From Vibrio sp. JC009 (GTDB lineage Bacteria; Pseudomonadota; Gammaproteobacteria; Enterobacterales; Vibrionaceae), in the NCBI RefSeq assembly GCF_029016485.1, contig NZ_CP092106.1, positions 868,001 to 932,000 of the forward strand: a stretch of 64,000 nucleotides of DNA, read 5' to 3'. Numbering within the stretch: the stretch's first letter is position 1; each line of letters begins with the position of its first letter. Below, piece by piece: positions 1 through 9,407 of the stretch. The notes below the pieces were generated by a model. It did no database searches and had not been told where the DNA came from. It saw only the letters and a list, made by a program, of their open reading frames with translations. Made by a program: the position numbers and the translations under genes.

Positions 1-1
1 C

Positions 2-1291
2 CTTGTTGGTCCTCCTGGCGTGGGTAAAACTTCTCTTGGCCGTTCTATCGCATCGGCGACAGGTCGTAAGTATACCCGTATGGCTCTGGGTGGCGTTCGT
101 GATGAAGCGGAAATCCGCGGTCACAGACGTACTTACATCGGCTCTCTGCCGGGTAAACTTATTCAGAAAATGTCTAAGGTTGGGGTGAAGAACCCGCTGT
201 TCCTTCTGGATGAAATCGACAAGATGTCTTCAGATATGCGCGGTGACCCGTCGTCAGCTCTGCTTGAAGTGCTTGACCCTGAGCAGAACAACGCCTTCAA
301 CGATCACTATCTGGAAGTGGATTATGACCTTTCAGACGTTATGTTTGTTGCCACTTCGAACTCAATGAACATTCCGGGCCCACTACTGGACCGTATGGAA
401 GTGATTCGTCTGTCCGGTTACACCGAAGATGAAAAGCTGAATATCGCTAAGCGCCATCTGGTTGAAAAGCAGATGCAGCGTAACGGACTGAAAGCGGGTG
501 AAGTTGAGATTGAAGACTCAGCGATTATCGGCATTATCCGTTACTACACACGTGAAGCCGGTGTTCGTGGCCTTGAGCGTGAAATCTCCAAGATCTGCCG
601 TAAAGCGGTTAAGAACATCCTGCTGGATAAAGATCTGAAGCAGGTTGTGGTGAACATGGATAATCTGAAGGATTATCTGGGTGTTCAGCGTCACGACTAT
701 GGCAAAGCGGATGACAGCAACCGTATCGGTCAGGTTACCGGCCTTGCATGGACAGAAGTGGGCGGCGATCTGCTGACTATCGAGACAGAAGCTATGCCGG
801 GTAAAGGCAAGCTGACTCAGACCGGCTCTCTTGGCGATGTAATGCAGGAGTCTATCCAGGCGGCAATGACAGTGGTTCGCACCCGTACCGATAAACTGGG
901 CATCAACGAAGACTTCTACGAGAAGCGTGATATTCACGTTCACGTACCTGAAGGTGCAACGCCAAAAGATGGCCCAAGTGCGGGTATCGCTATGTGTACG
1001 GCTCTGGTTTCTAGCTTAACCGGAAATCCTGTGCGTGCGGATGTGGCTATGACGGGTGAAATTACCCTTCGTGGTGAAGTTTTGCCGATTGGCGGGCTGA
1101 AAGAAAAACTGCTGGCTGCACACCGTGGCGGCATCAAAACTGTGCTGATTCCTAAGGATAACGAACGTGATCTTGAGGAAATTCCGGACAATGTTATTGC
1201 CGATCTGGTTATCAAGCCGGTGCAGTGGATTGATGAAGTTTTAGCCGTAGCGCTTGAGAACGACCCTTCTGGCTTTACTGTAGAGTCGTAA
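2..1291 (+). CDS. lon: Lon ATP-dependent protease, C-terminal part (5' end outside window)
   Basis: This is the C-terminal 429 residues or so of the AAA+ serine protease Lon, which degrades misfolded and regulatory proteins in the cytoplasm. The reading frame is already open at base 2 and enters at the Walker A motif GPPGVGKT. Walker B (LFLLDEID) and sensor residues follow. The protease domain carries the catalytic serine in [10 protein letters not shown] and the catalytic lysine in [10 protein letters not shown]. The N-terminal substrate-binding domain lies before the window, so this is a window truncation and not a broken gene. A strong terminator follows, and hupB is next, the usual lon-hupB order of enteric bacteria and vibrios. 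Confidence 0.97.
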   Translation, partial: LVGPPGVGKTSLGRSIASATGRKYTRMALGGVRDEAEIRGHRRTYIGSLPGKLIQKMSKVGVKNPLFLLDEIDKMSSDMRGDPSSALLEVLDPEQNNAFNDHYLEVDYDLSDVMFVATSNSMNIPGPLLDRMEVIRLSGYTEDEKLNIAKRHLVEKQMQRNGLKAGEVEIEDSAIIGIIRYYTREAGVRGLEREISKICRKAVKNILLDKDLKQVVVNMDNLKDYLGVQRHDYGKADDSNRIGQVTGLAWTEVGGDLLTIETEAMPGKGKLTQTGSLGDVMQESIQAAMTVVRTRTDKLGINEDFYEKRDIHVHVPEGATPKDGPSAGIAMCTALVSSLTGNPVRADVAMTGEITLRGEVLPIGGLKEKLLAAHRGGIKTVLIPKDNERDLEEIPDNVIADLVIKPVQWIDEVLAVALENDPSGFTVES

Positions 1292-1326
1292 AAAGGTGAT
1301 ATACAGCAAAAATAAGTAAAGAATTA

Positions 1327-1365
1327 CGCTGACAGCATGGAAAAAGGCTTGTCAGCGTTTTTTTT
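1327..1365 (+). terminator. Rho-independent terminator after lon
   Basis: A perfect 8-bp stem (CGCTGACA with TGTCAGCG) is followed by a run of eight T. It separates lon from hupB. Confidence 0.9.
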
Positions 1366-1490
1366 GGGAGCTAACGTATCAAACCATGCCGCAGGGCTTG
1401 TGATTAAAGGCCTGCGGTAAAATTTAATATCTCAAATGGAACGAATGTTACCAACTAAAAAAATAATCGGTAACGATAAGGGGAATAACC

Positions 1491-1763
1491 GTGAATAAGA
1501 CACAATTAGTAGAAAAAATTGCAGAAAGCGCAGATATCTCAAAAGCATCAGCGGGCCGTGCTCTTGACGCATTCATTGAAGCAGTGACTGACACTCTTAA
1601 GGAAGAAGAGCAGGTAGCTCTTGTTGGCTTTGGTACTTTCAGCGTACGTACACGTGCAGCACGCACTGGCCGCAACCCTAAGACTGGTGAAGAAATCCAG
1701 ATTGCAGAAGCTAAAGTTCCTGCATTCAAAGCTGGTAAAGCTCTAAAAGACGCGTGTAACTAA
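1491..1763 (+). CDS. hupB: DNA-binding protein HU-beta
   Basis: A 90-residue histone-like nucleoid protein that binds and bends DNA as a dimer. It has the standard HU length and starts [11 protein letters not shown]. The body [21 protein letters not shown] is the HU signature, with the DNA-intercalating proline in the arm (RNPKTG). Translation starts at GTG with an AAGGGG ribosome site a few bases upstream. The position directly after lon, with its own upstream spacer of about 120 bases after the lon terminator, points to HU-beta and not HU-alpha. Confidence 0.97.
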   Translation: MNKTQLVEKIAESADISKASAGRALDAFIEAVTDTLKEEEQVALVGFGTFSVRTRAARTGRNPKTGEEIQIAEAKVPAFKAGKALKDACN

Positions 1764-1819
1764 TCGAGTTACGGGCTTTCAAAACAGAAGACTATATCTT
1801 GGGTTTTGAATCTGTAATT

Positions 1820-1850
1820 ATGCGCATCATACTGGTGCGCATTTCTTTTT
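1820..1850 (+). terminator. Rho-independent terminator after hupB
   Basis: A 7-bp stem (ATGCGCA with TGCGCAT) is followed by a T-rich tract, TTTCTTTTT. It lies between hupB and ppiD. Confidence 0.8.
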
Positions 1851-1938
1851 CTGATATCATCTGCTCATTCAACTTCAAACCCGGGTCGCTGGACAGGAAC
1901 AACCGCAGCAGGCTCAACCATCGGAGAATTAAAAGATT

Positions 1939-3804
1939 ATGATGGATCGATTACGCGAGGGCGTAAACAGCATCGCAGTTAAAATTATTTTGGGGCTTAT
2001 CATCCTTTCCTTCGTGTTTGCTGGTGTGGGCAACTACCTAATCAGCGGCAGCAGCAATGCAGCGGCAAAAGTCGGCAACACAGAAATTGGCCGTAACGCA
2101 TTCGAGCAGGCATATCAAAACGAACGTAATCGCATGCAGTCACAGATGGGCGATTACTTTGCAAATCTTCTGGCTGATCCTGCTTACGTACAGTCGTTCA
2201 GAAAATCGGTACTTGATCGTATGATCAACGATGTTCTTATCGAGCAATATGCAGATTCGCTTGGTCTGCGCATCAGCGATGAGCAAATCCGTAAAGAAAT
2301 CCTTCGCATGGAGCCTTTCCAGAACAACGGTAAGTTTGACCAGGAAATCTACGCTGCGTCACTGCGCCGTGCAGGCTTCAATGCTGACAGCTTCGCAGAA
2401 TATCTTCGCCGTGAAATGACACGTGCTCAGGTGGTTACTGCGCTCCAGGCGAGTGAATTTGTACTGAGCAAAGAAATTGAGAATCAGAGCAAGCTGTTTA
2501 CTCAGACTCGTGATATCAGAACCATTTCACTGAGCCCTGAAGAGTTTGCCAAAAATCTTGAACTGACTGAGGAAGAGCTTCAGGAGTACTACAAGGCGAA
2601 TCCTGGAAAATATACTCGTCCTGAGCAGGCAAAAGTGGCTTATATCGAGCTTTCAGCGCAGCAGCTTAAAGATCAGATTGAAATTTCTGATGAGCAGGCG
2701 CAGCAATACTATGAGGAAAACCTGGACAAGTACGCTTCTGCAGAGCAGCGTGAGCTGAGCCATATCCTTGTACAGGGTGACGATGAAGCAAAAGCGCAGG
2801 CAATCCTTGATGAACTGAACGGTGGCGCTGATTTTGCTGAGCTGGCAAAAGCGAAATCGGAAGATATCGGTAGTGCGGAACTTGGCGGTTCACTGGGCTG
2901 GGTTGAAAAGGGCGTGATGGACGCTGACTTTGAAGCGGCAGCATTTGCACTGGCAAAAGCGGGTGACACTACAGGTCTGGTTAAGTCAGCTTTCGGTTAC
3001 CATATTATCAAGCTGGACAACCTTAAGGCTTCTGAGTCTAAGCCGTTTGCTGACGTAGCAGCAGAAGTGAAAGCTGAGATTGTTGACCAGCAAGCTGTTG
3101 AGAAGTTCTATGAGCTGCTGACTGAGCTGGAAAAAGTGGCATTTGAATTCCCTGACTCACTGGAGGATGCTGCAGAAGCAGTAAATCAGCCGGTTCAGAC
3201 GACAGACTTTATTTCACAGCTTGATGCACCTGCAGTTCTTCGCGGCGCAGAAGTGACTCAGGCTCTGGAAAGTGCTGAAGTAAAAGAGGACGGCCTGAAC
3301 TCAGAGGTAATGGAAATCGCGCCTGAGCACGTCATTGTGGTTCGTGTTGAAGAGACCCGTGATGAGATGGTGCTTCCGTTTGCGCAAGTGCAGGAGAAAG
3401 TTTCTCAGGAGCTTTCTGGTGTGAAAGGCGAGCAGAAGGCACAGGAAGTGGCTAAATCGGCTGTAGAGGCTCTGAAAGCGGATAACGAAGCTGTATTGAC
3501 GGACAATGGTCTTGAGTTTGGCGAAATCGAATCAATTGACCGCAGTTCTCCGCTGGCAAAGGTGGTTTTTGCTATGCCGAAGCCGGAAGCGGACAAGAAA
3601 GGTTTTGCGCAGACAAAAGACTTTATGGGTAACGTCGTTATTGTTGAGCTGTCAAAAGTGAACGAAACCATCGATGATTCAATCAACACTCAGGTTGGCG
3701 CGCAGCTGGTTCGCACCGGCAGCCAGCAGGATCTTGAGGCTGTGCTGAGTACACTTCGTGAGAAGGCTGACATTGAGTATTACGCAGTAAACGTTCAGCC
3801 GTAA
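1939..3804 (+). CDS. ppiD: Periplasmic folding chaperone / peptidyl-prolyl isomerase PpiD
   Basis: A 621-residue membrane-anchored periplasmic chaperone that meets proteins leaving the Sec translocon. The N-terminus MMDRLREGVNS precedes one membrane helix at about residues 16-35, as in E. coli PpiD. A SurA_N-like segment follows, then one parvulin domain at about residues 262-357 (ELSHILVQ, GGSLGWVEKG, SAFGYHIIKL), then a long C-terminal domain. The length matches the family. Two adjacent ATG codons occur at the start; the upstream one matches the usual MMD beginning. It sits downstream of hupB as in enterics. Confidence 0.96.
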   Translation: MMDRLREGVNSIAVKIILGLIILSFVFAGVGNYLISGSSNAAAKVGNTEIGRNAFEQAYQNERNRMQSQMGDYFANLLADPAYVQSFRKSVLDRMINDVLIEQYADSLGLRISDEQIRKEILRMEPFQNNGKFDQEIYAASLRRAGFNADSFAEYLRREMTRAQVVTALQASEFVLSKEIENQSKLFTQTRDIRTISLSPEEFAKNLELTEEELQEYYKANPGKYTRPEQAKVAYIELSAQQLKDQIEISDEQAQQYYEENLDKYASAEQRELSHILVQGDDEAKAQAILDELNGGADFAELAKAKSEDIGSAELGGSLGWVEKGVMDADFEAAAFALAKAGDTTGLVKSAFGYHIIKLDNLKASESKPFADVAAEVKAEIVDQQAVEKFYELLTELEKVAFEFPDSLEDAAEAVNQPVQTTDFISQLDAPAVLRGAEVTQALESAEVKEDGLNSEVMEIAPEHVIVVRVEETRDEMVLPFAQVQEKVSQELSGVKGEQKAQEVAKSAVEALKADNEAVLTDNGLEFGEIESIDRSSPLAKVVFAMPKPEADKKGFAQTKDFMGNVVIVELSKVNETIDDSINTQVGAQLVRTGSQQDLEAVLSTLREKADIEYYAVNVQP

Positions 3805-3828
3805 TAATTTGTAATTGAGTTAATGATT

Positions 3829-3860
3829 AACGGGCTGCATTATGCAGCCCGTTCTGTTTT
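3829..3860 (+). terminator. Rho-independent terminator after ppiD
   Basis: A GC-rich perfect stem (AACGGGCTGCA with TGCAGCCCGTT) with a 3-base loop is followed by CTGTTTTTG. Confidence 0.88.
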
Positions 3861-3931
3861 TGTACAGTCAGGATGAAAGACATTTTGTGATTCTTTAGCA
3901 TTATATTTTTCAATAGGTTAAAGGAAACCAT

Positions 3932-4258
3932 ATGTCTAAATTTAAATTCATCCCTGCTGCTCTGCTTTCCGCATTTCTTGCATTTCCGGCAGTTTCTGCA
4001 GATACAAACAGCGCACCAGCTGAGCCTGCAAAATCTGCTGAAGAGAAATATGAAGGCATCGAACTCAAGGTCAATATTAACACTGCGACGGCCGATGAGA
4101 TTGCCACTATGCTGAAAGGTGTCGGCGCCAAGAAAGCTCAGGAAGTTGTGAAATATCGTGAAGAGAAAGGTCTGTTTACGTCGCCTGATGATCTGGTGAA
4201 TGTCAAAGGGATAGGGCAGGCAACCGTGGATAAGAACAGAGAACGTATCGAATTATAA
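3932..4258 (+). CDS. comEA: ComEA family helix-hairpin-helix protein, periplasmic DNA receptor for uptake
   Basis: A 108-residue protein with a cleavable signal peptide (MSKFKFIPAALLSAFLAFPAVSA, cut after about residue 23). A short acidic linker and two helix-hairpin-helix motifs follow (LKGVGAKKAQEVVKYREE and LVNVKGIGQATVDKNRE), after the conserved VNINTATADE. In naturally competent vibrios ComEA binds incoming double-stranded DNA in the periplasm and ratchets it inward. The location just downstream of ppiD is the comEA position in V. cholerae as I recall it. No convincing CRP-S site was found in the short upstream gap. Confidence 0.9.
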   Translation: MSKFKFIPAALLSAFLAFPAVSADTNSAPAEPAKSAEEKYEGIELKVNINTATADEIATMLKGVGAKKAQEVVKYREEKGLFTSPDDLVNVKGIGQATVDKNRERIEL

Positions 4259-4283
4259 CCTGTTCATTTAATTAACTTTCATT

Positions 4284-4316
4284 AGCAGTAAAACTTCCTT
4301 GTTTTGCTGCTTTTTT
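4284..4316 (+). terminator. Rho-independent terminator after comEA
   Basis: An 11-bp stem with one G-T pair (AGCAGTAAAAC with GTTTTGCTGCT) and a 6-base loop is followed by six T. Confidence 0.88.
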
Positions 4317-4435
4317 CTTTCTGTTTCAGAAAACCAGCTTGTCATTTTTATTAATAATTAACCTGTCAATAAAGGGCGGGTGCTATCACCTTGATTTTAG
4401 GTGCTTTTACAAAGATATAGCTCACACTTTAGTCT

Positions 4436-4451
4436 TACTACTTTAGTGGTG
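4436..4451 (+). promoter_or_regulatory. Predicted NarL/NarP 7-2-7 site upstream of nirB
   Basis: TACTACT-TT-AGTGGTG matches the inverted NarL/NarP heptamer pair (TACYNMT-2-AKNRGTA) except for the last base. Its centre falls about 69.5 bp upstream of the transcription start inferred from the FNR and -10 elements, the distance known for E. coli nirB. Confidence 0.7.
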
Positions 4452-4464
4452 TTTCATTTAAAAA

Positions 4465-4478
4465 TTGATTAGTGTCAA
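4465..4478 (+). promoter_or_regulatory. Predicted FNR box upstream of nirB
   Basis: TTGATTAGTGTCAA differs from the FNR consensus TTGAT-N4-ATCAA at one position. The site is centred about 41.5 bp before the predicted start of transcription, the class II activator position. Confidence 0.8.
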
Positions 4479-4499
4479 AAAATAAATGCATTTGGTTAC

Positions 4500-4505
4500 T
4501 AAGAT
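4500..4505 (+). promoter_or_regulatory. Predicted -10 element of the nirB promoter
   Basis: TAAGAT lies at the spacing required by the FNR box and puts transcription start near base 4513. The leader to the nirB start codon is then about 30 bases. Confidence 0.6.
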
Positions 4506-4542
4506 ACGACACAATTCAGTTTGTAAATCTTAGGATCCGAAA

Positions 4543-7110
4543 ATGAGCAACAAGACAAAACTTGTCGTTATTGGTAACGGCATGGTGGGTCATCGCTACA
4601 TCGAGGAGTTGGTTGAAAAAGCCAATGTGCAGGAGATGGATATCACTGTCTTTTGTGAAGAGCCTCGTGTTGCCTATGACCGTGTTCACCTATCTTCCTA
4701 CTTCTCGCATCATACTGCCGAGGAACTTTCTCTGGTTAAGGAAGGTTTCTATGAGAAGCACGGCATCAAGGTACTGGTGGGCGAGCGTGCCATTAACATC
4801 AACCGCGATAAGCAGATTGTCTACTCAAGCAACGGCCGCGAGCTAAGCTACGATAAGCTGGTTTTAGCTACCGGTTCTTACCCCTGGGTTCCGCCAATCA
4901 AGGGCAACGAAGGTCCGGACTGTTTTGTCTACCGCACCATTGAAGATCTTAAAGCCATTGAAGCCTGCGCTAAGAAGAGCAAGAGCGGTGTTGTAGTTGG
5001 CGGCGGTCTGCTGGGCCTTGAAGCGGCAGGTGCTCTGAAAGCGTTGGGCGTTGAAACTCACGTTATTGAATTTGCGCCTGTGCTGATGGCCGAGCAGCTA
5101 GATCAGCAGGGCGGTCAGCAGCTTCGTAATAAGATTGAGCGCATGGGCGTTCAGGTTCACACAAGCAAGAACACCCTTGAGATTGTGGCTGAAGGTGAAA
5201 CTGCCCGTAACACCATGAAGTTTGCCGATGACACTGAGCTGCAGGTGGACTTTATCGTATTCTCTACCGGCATCCGTCCGCAGGATAAGCTGGCACGTCA
5301 GGCTGGACTGGAAATTGCCCCTCGTGGCGGTATTGCAATTAACGACCACTGTCAGACTTCGGATGAAAACATTTACGCTATCGGTGAATGTGCGTCCTGG
5401 AATGAAACCTTCTTTGGCCTTGTGGCTCCGGGTTATAAGATGGCTCAGGTAGCGGTTGATCATCTGGCAGGTAACGAGAACGCTTTTGAAGGCGCGGATA
5501 TGAGTGCCAAACTAAAGCTTCTGGGCGTAAAAGTGGGCAGCATTGGCGATGCAAACGGCCGCACGCCAAATTGTAAAAGTTACGTTTACCTGAATGAAGA
5601 AGAAGAGGTTTACAAGCGCCTTATCGTTTCTGAAGACGGTAAGAAGTTGCTGGGCGCGGTTCTGGTTGGTGACACTTCCGACTACGGCAATCTGCTTCAG
5701 CTAAAACTGAATGATATCGAGCTTCCGGAAAAGCCGGACATGCTGATCCTTCCTGCACACGCCGGTGCGGAAAAACCGGCTCTGGGTGCAGATTCACTGC
5801 CTGAAAGTGCGGTTATCTGTTCCTGTTTCGATGTCACCAAAGGCAAGATTGCTCAGGCAGTGGCTGACGGTCACCACACTATCGGTGATGTAAAAGCGGC
5901 AACCAGTGCCGGTACCGGCTGTGGTGGTTGTATCCCGCTGGTTACTGATGTTCTGAATGCCGAGCTGGCCAAAGCAGGCGTTGAAGTAAATAACCATATC
6001 TGTGAGCACTTTGAATACTCGCGTCAGGAGCTGTTCCATCTGATCCGCATTGAAGGCATCAAGACTTTTGATGCTCTGCTTGAAAAATACGGCAAGGGTT
6101 ACGGTTGTGAAGTGTGTAAACCGGCAATCGGTTCTATCCTGGCTTCCTGCTGGGGCGAGCACATCCTGAAACCTGAGCTGGTTGGCCTGCACGACACTAA
6201 CGATAACTTCCTTGGCAACATGCAAAAAGACGGAACTTACTCTGTTATACCGCGTATGCCGGGTGGTGAAGTTACGCCACAAGCATTGGCGGTACTGGCT
6301 GAAGTTGCACAAGAGTACAAGCTGTATACCAAGGTTACCGGTGCTCAGCGTATCGGTCTGTTTGGCGCTCAGAAAGATGACCTTCCGGCTATCTGGCGCA
6401 AGCTGATAGCAGTGGGTTACGAAACAGGTCAGGCTTACGCAAAATCGCTGCGTATGGTGAAAACCTGTGTGGGTAAAACCTGGTGTCGTTACGGTGTTCA
6501 GGACAGTGTCGGCCTGGGTGTTGAGCTGGAAAACCGCTACAAGGGTATCCGTGCCCCTCACAAAATGAAGTTTGGTGTTTCCGGTTGTACCCGTGAATGT
6601 GCCGAAGCTCAGGGTAAAGATCTGGGGATCATCGCAACAGATGCAGGCTGGAACATGTATGTGTGTGGCAATGGTGGTATGAAGCCTCGTCACGCTGATC
6701 TTCTGGCATCTGATCTGGATAAAGAGACGCTGCTGAAGTACATCGACCGCTTTATGATGTTCTACGTCCGTACCGCAGACAAACTGCAGCGTACTTCTGT
6801 CTGGATGGAGAATCTGGAAGGCGGTATCGACTACCTGCGCGAAGTGATCGTTGAAGACAAACTTGGTATCAACGACCAGCTTGAAGCCGACATTCAGAAA
6901 CTGGTTGAAGAGTTCAGTTGTGAGTGGACTGACACCATCAATGATAAATCTCAGCTAAAGCGTTTCTCTCACTTTATCAACTCTGATGAACGTGATGACA
7001 ATGTGGTGTTTGTTCCGGCCCGCGACCAGCATCGCCCGGCCACTTTTACTGAGAAACACCCTGAAGCGAAGGGTGACATTCTGCATGTGACTCTGGAGGA
7101 AAACGTATGA
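4543..7110 (+). CDS. nirB: NADH-dependent nitrite reductase, large subunit
   Basis: An 855-residue cytoplasmic flavo-siroheme enzyme that reduces nitrite to ammonia with NADH. In order: an FAD/NAD pyridine nucleotide-disulfide oxidoreductase domain (GNGMVGHR near the start, VVVGGGLLGLEAAGAL for NAD), a BFD-like [2Fe-2S] domain with the pairs CSC and TGCGGC, and a ferredoxin/siroheme reductase domain. The latter has the [4Fe-4S]-siroheme ligands in TCVGKTWC and GCTREC, followed by CGNGG. The length is normal. It overlaps nirD by four bases (ATGA), so the two are translationally coupled. The upstream promoter carries NarL/NarP and FNR sites, predicting anaerobic expression modulated by nitrate and nitrite. 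Confidence 0.97.
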   Translation: MSNKTKLVVIGNGMVGHRYIEELVEKANVQEMDITVFCEEPRVAYDRVHLSSYFSHHTAEELSLVKEGFYEKHGIKVLVGERAININRDKQIVYSSNGRELSYDKLVLATGSYPWVPPIKGNEGPDCFVYRTIEDLKAIEACAKKSKSGVVVGGGLLGLEAAGALKALGVETHVIEFAPVLMAEQLDQQGGQQLRNKIERMGVQVHTSKNTLEIVAEGETARNTMKFADDTELQVDFIVFSTGIRPQDKLARQAGLEIAPRGGIAINDHCQTSDENIYAIGECASWNETFFGLVAPGYKMAQVAVDHLAGNENAFEGADMSAKLKLLGVKVGSIGDANGRTPNCKSYVYLNEEEEVYKRLIVSEDGKKLLGAVLVGDTSDYGNLLQLKLNDIELPEKPDMLILPAHAGAEKPALGADSLPESAVICSCFDVTKGKIAQAVADGHHTIGDVKAATSAGTGCGGCIPLVTDVLNAELAKAGVEVNNHICEHFEYSRQELFHLIRIEGIKTFDALLEKYGKGYGCEVCKPAIGSILASCWGEHILKPELVGLHDTNDNFLGNMQKDGTYSVIPRMPGGEVTPQALAVLAEVAQEYKLYTKVTGAQRIGLFGAQKDDLPAIWRKLIAVGYETGQAYAKSLRMVKTCVGKTWCRYGVQDSVGLGVELENRYKGIRAPHKMKFGVSGCTRECAEAQGKDLGIIATDAGWNMYVCGNGGMKPRHADLLASDLDKETLLKYIDRFMMFYVRTADKLQRTSVWMENLEGGIDYLREVIVEDKLGINDQLEADIQKLVEEFSCEWTDTINDKSQLKRFSHFINSDERDDNVVFVPARDQHRPATFTEKHPEAKGDILHVTLEENV

Positions 7111-7433
7111 GTAACTGGATCAACGTCTGCACACTAGAAGACATCATCCCGGGCACTGGCGTATGTGCTTTGGTTGACGGTAAGCAGGTGGCACTTTTCC
7201 GCCCGCGTGCCAACGAAGAAGTGTACGCGATCAGCAATATGGACCCTTACGCTCAGTCCAACGTGCTATCCCGCGGCCTTATCGTGGAGCACAAACAAGA
7301 GCTGTGGGTTGCCAGTCCCTTGAAAAAGCAGCGTTTTAACCTTGCTACAGGTGTATGCATGGAAGATGAGCAGTTCAATATTGAAGCCTTTGAAGTGCGC
7401 GTGACTGACGGAAATGTGGAAGTGGCTGCTTAA
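7107..7433 (+). CDS. nirD: NADH-dependent nitrite reductase, small subunit
   Basis: A 108-residue Rieske-fold partner of NirB. The Rieske Cys-His cluster ligands are absent, as in other NirD proteins, so it acts structurally and not as a redox carrier. Conserved stretches include CALVDGKQVALFR and YAISNMDPYAQSNVLSRGL. It overlaps the nirB stop codon by four bases. Confidence 0.95.
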   Translation: MSNWINVCTLEDIIPGTGVCALVDGKQVALFRPRANEEVYAISNMDPYAQSNVLSRGLIVEHKQELWVASPLKKQRFNLATGVCMEDEQFNIEAFEVRVTDGNVEVAA

Positions 7434-7440
7434 GGCCAGC

Positions 7441-7577
7441 TTCCCTCATTCCAATACAGCCGTGAAAACGGGAATCTAATTGAAGCGTGTTGTAAGGCAT
7501 AAGGTTATTGCAGGCTCTACAGCGCGCAGAAAGTAGATCCCGGATAAAAGCTTCGCAATTTCCGGGGTGACGACGTA
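7441..7577. repeat. REP-like palindromic intergenic element, apparently interrupted
   Basis: The nirD-nirC spacer contains CCGTG-AAA-ACGGG, then later TCCCGGAT and ATTTCCGGGGTGACGACG. These blocks have the same order as in the element at 58672-58738 (CCCGTGCATACGGGG, then TCCCGGAT, then CCGGGATGACAG). The nirD-nirC copy holds an extra stretch of about 70 bases in the middle. No gene is convincing in this spacer; the minus-strand open frame across it is not supported. Confidence 0.5.
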
Positions 7578-7699
7578 GGAGCATTTCTACAACGCCGACA
7601 GCATTGGGATTCAATAGCAAAAGGTTTCCAGCAACCAACAGGGAGCCTTTGACTATTCAATCTTAACTTTTAATCTTTAACTTTAAATGGGGACATAAA

Positions 7700-8554
7700 A
7701 TGTCAGATCTAAAACCAGCAGAATTTGTACAAACCATGATAGATGTGGGTGAAGCGAAGGTGAAAACCAGCACCCGCGATCTTCTGCTACGCGGCACCAT
7801 GGCCGGTGTTATTCTTTCTGTTGCCGTTGTTGTTGCAATTACAGCTATCGTTCAGAGCGGAATGGGCCTGGTTGGCGCGCTGGTCTTTCCGGTTGGCTTC
7901 TGTATTCTTAGCCTGATGGGTTATGACCTGGTGACAGGCGTATTTGGTCTTGCACCGCTGGCAAAATTTGATAACCGTCCGGGTATCACCTGGAGCCGTA
8001 TCCTGCGTTGCTGGGGACTGGTTGGTCTGGGTAACCTGATTGGTTCTCTGTTGGTGGCTTTCTTTATCGCACTTTCAATGACCAAAAACTTCACCATTGA
8101 TCCAAACGCCGTAGCGCAAAAGATCATCGCAGTATCAACCGCACGCTCTGCCGGTTTTGAAAGCCTGGGCGGCGACGGCTGGATTACCTGTTTCGTACGA
8201 GGTATTTTCTGTAATCTGATGGTATGTCTGGGCGTTATCGGCAATATGACGGCACGTACTGTTGCCGGCAAAGTTGCTGCAATGTGGCTGCCTATCTTTG
8301 CCTTCTTTGCTCTGGTATTTGAACACACAGTAGTAAATATGTTCCTGTTCCCGCTGGGCATGCTTCTTGGCGCTGATTTTGGTATCGCGACATGGCTGAA
8401 CTTCAACCTTATCCCGACTATCCTGGGTAATATCGTTGGTGGCCTTGTGTGTACCTGTATCCCTCTTTACCTGACTCACGCAAAAACAGCTCCGGCTATT
8501 GATGCGCAGCAACAAGAAGAGATTAAGGCAGAGCCGGTATTTGGCACTAACTAA
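7700..8554 (+). CDS. nirC: Formate/nitrite transporter family channel (NirC-like)
   Basis: A 284-residue inner-membrane protein of the FNT family, with about six membrane helices and a short charged C-terminal tail. Family motifs visible include CNLMVCLGVIG and FALVFEHTVVNMF. FNT proteins form pentameric pores for formate, nitrite or related monovalent anions. The position between nirD and cobA argues for nitrite import into the NirBD pathway. The roughly 260-base spacer after nirD suggests either readthrough or a separate promoter. E. coli NirC is slightly shorter. Confidence 0.88.
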   Translation: MSDLKPAEFVQTMIDVGEAKVKTSTRDLLLRGTMAGVILSVAVVVAITAIVQSGMGLVGALVFPVGFCILSLMGYDLVTGVFGLAPLAKFDNRPGITWSRILRCWGLVGLGNLIGSLLVAFFIALSMTKNFTIDPNAVAQKIIAVSTARSAGFESLGGDGWITCFVRGIFCNLMVCLGVIGNMTARTVAGKVAAMWLPIFAFFALVFEHTVVNMFLFPLGMLLGADFGIATWLNFNLIPTILGNIVGGLVCTCIPLYLTHAKTAPAIDAQQQEEIKAEPVFGTN

Positions 8555-8579
8555 TCGCGCTTAGCTTATCTATTCTTAA

Positions 8580-8620
8580 GGGAGCCTGATTTCTGTTAAA
8601 GCGAATCAGGTTCCCTTTTT
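8580..8620 (+). terminator. Rho-independent terminator after nirC
   Basis: A 12-bp stem with one G-T pair (GGGAGCCTGATT with AATCAGGTTCCC) is followed by TTTTTG. cobA starts only about 30 bases downstream, so some readthrough is likely if cobA is in the nir operon. Confidence 0.85.
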
Positions 8621-8651
8621 GTTTTTACTTTCTTTTTCTGGTTGTGAACTT

Positions 8652-9407
8652 ATGACAACAAATCTCTCTTCTCAAATTGGTTGCGGTTTTGTCTCTCTGG
8701 TTGGTGCCGGTCCTGGTGATCCTGATTTGCTGACAGTTAAAGGGCAGCGCGTTATTTCACAGGCAGACGTAGTGGTTTACGACCGTCTGGTTTCACCGGA
8801 AATTCTGGCACTGGCGAACCCGGGTGCTGAGATGATCTATGTGGGTAAAAAACTTGATTTCCATAGCGTTCCTCAGGATCAAATCAATCAGATTCTGGTA
8901 AAAAAGGCGCAGGAAGGAAAACGTGTGGTCCGGCTGAAAGGGGGAGATTCCTTTATCTTCGGCCGCGGCGGTGAAGAGCTGGAAGAGCTGGCAAAACACG
9001 GGATTAAGTATGAAGTGGTTCCGGGTATTACAGCAGCCGCAGGTGCGACTGCGTATGCCGGAATCCCGCTCACACACAGAGATTACGCCCAGAGCGTTCA
9101 GTTTATTACCGGACATGTGCAAAAAGATGGCCGTGAGATCCACTGGGATTCGCTTGCGCACTCCAATAACACTCTGGTGTTTTATATGGGGCTGAAGCAG
9201 AGCCCTTATATTGCAGCCAAGCTTGAGGAAAACGGTCTGCCAGCAGCGACGCCCTGCGCGATTATCGAAAAGGGAACCACGCAGGATCAGCGTGTTCTGA
9301 CCTGCGAGCTTTCACAACTGGCTGAGACGGCAAAAGGTGCACAAAGTCCGGCTCTGATTGTTGTGGGTGAAGTGACTCAGTTACATCAAACCCTGGCCTG
9401 GTATTAG
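8652..9407 (+). CDS. cobA: Uroporphyrinogen-III C-methyltransferase (siroheme synthesis)
   Basis: A 251-residue SAM-dependent enzyme that methylates uroporphyrinogen III twice to precorrin-2, the first committed step to siroheme. Motifs are [16 protein letters not shown] near the N-terminus, [17 protein letters not shown] and [10 protein letters not shown]. It is the methyltransferase half only, without the CysG oxidase/chelatase domain, so another enzyme must finish siroheme. The ATG at 8652 is preferred over an upstream TTG at 8619 that falls in the terminator T-tract, although no strong ribosome site is visible. Linkage to nirBD fits, because NirB needs siroheme. Confidence 0.93.
   Translation: MTTNLSSQIGCGFVSLVGAGPGDPDLLTVKGQRVISQADVVVYDRLVSPEILALANPGAEMIYVGKKLDFHSVPQDQINQILVKKAQEGKRVVRLKGGDSFIFGRGGEELEELAKHGIKYEVVPGITAAAGATAYAGIPLTHRDYAQSVQFITGHVQKDGREIHWDSLAHSNNTLVFYMGLKQSPYIAAKLEENGLPAATPCAIIEKGTTQDQRVLTCELSQLAETAKGAQSPALIVVGEVTQLHQTLAWY

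Noticed and set aside
3881..3907. CRP-S (competence) site before comEA
   Set aside because: TGTGATTCTTTAGCAT matches only the left half, and its position relative to the only plausible -10 is wrong for activation.
5794..6693. 299-residue minus-strand frame inside nirB
   Set aside because: It is a shadow of the nirB coding strand; nirB is intact with all cofactor motifs.
7375..7638. 87-residue minus-strand frame across the nirD-nirC gap
   Set aside because: It overlaps nirD in antisense and runs through REP-like repeats; no start signal.
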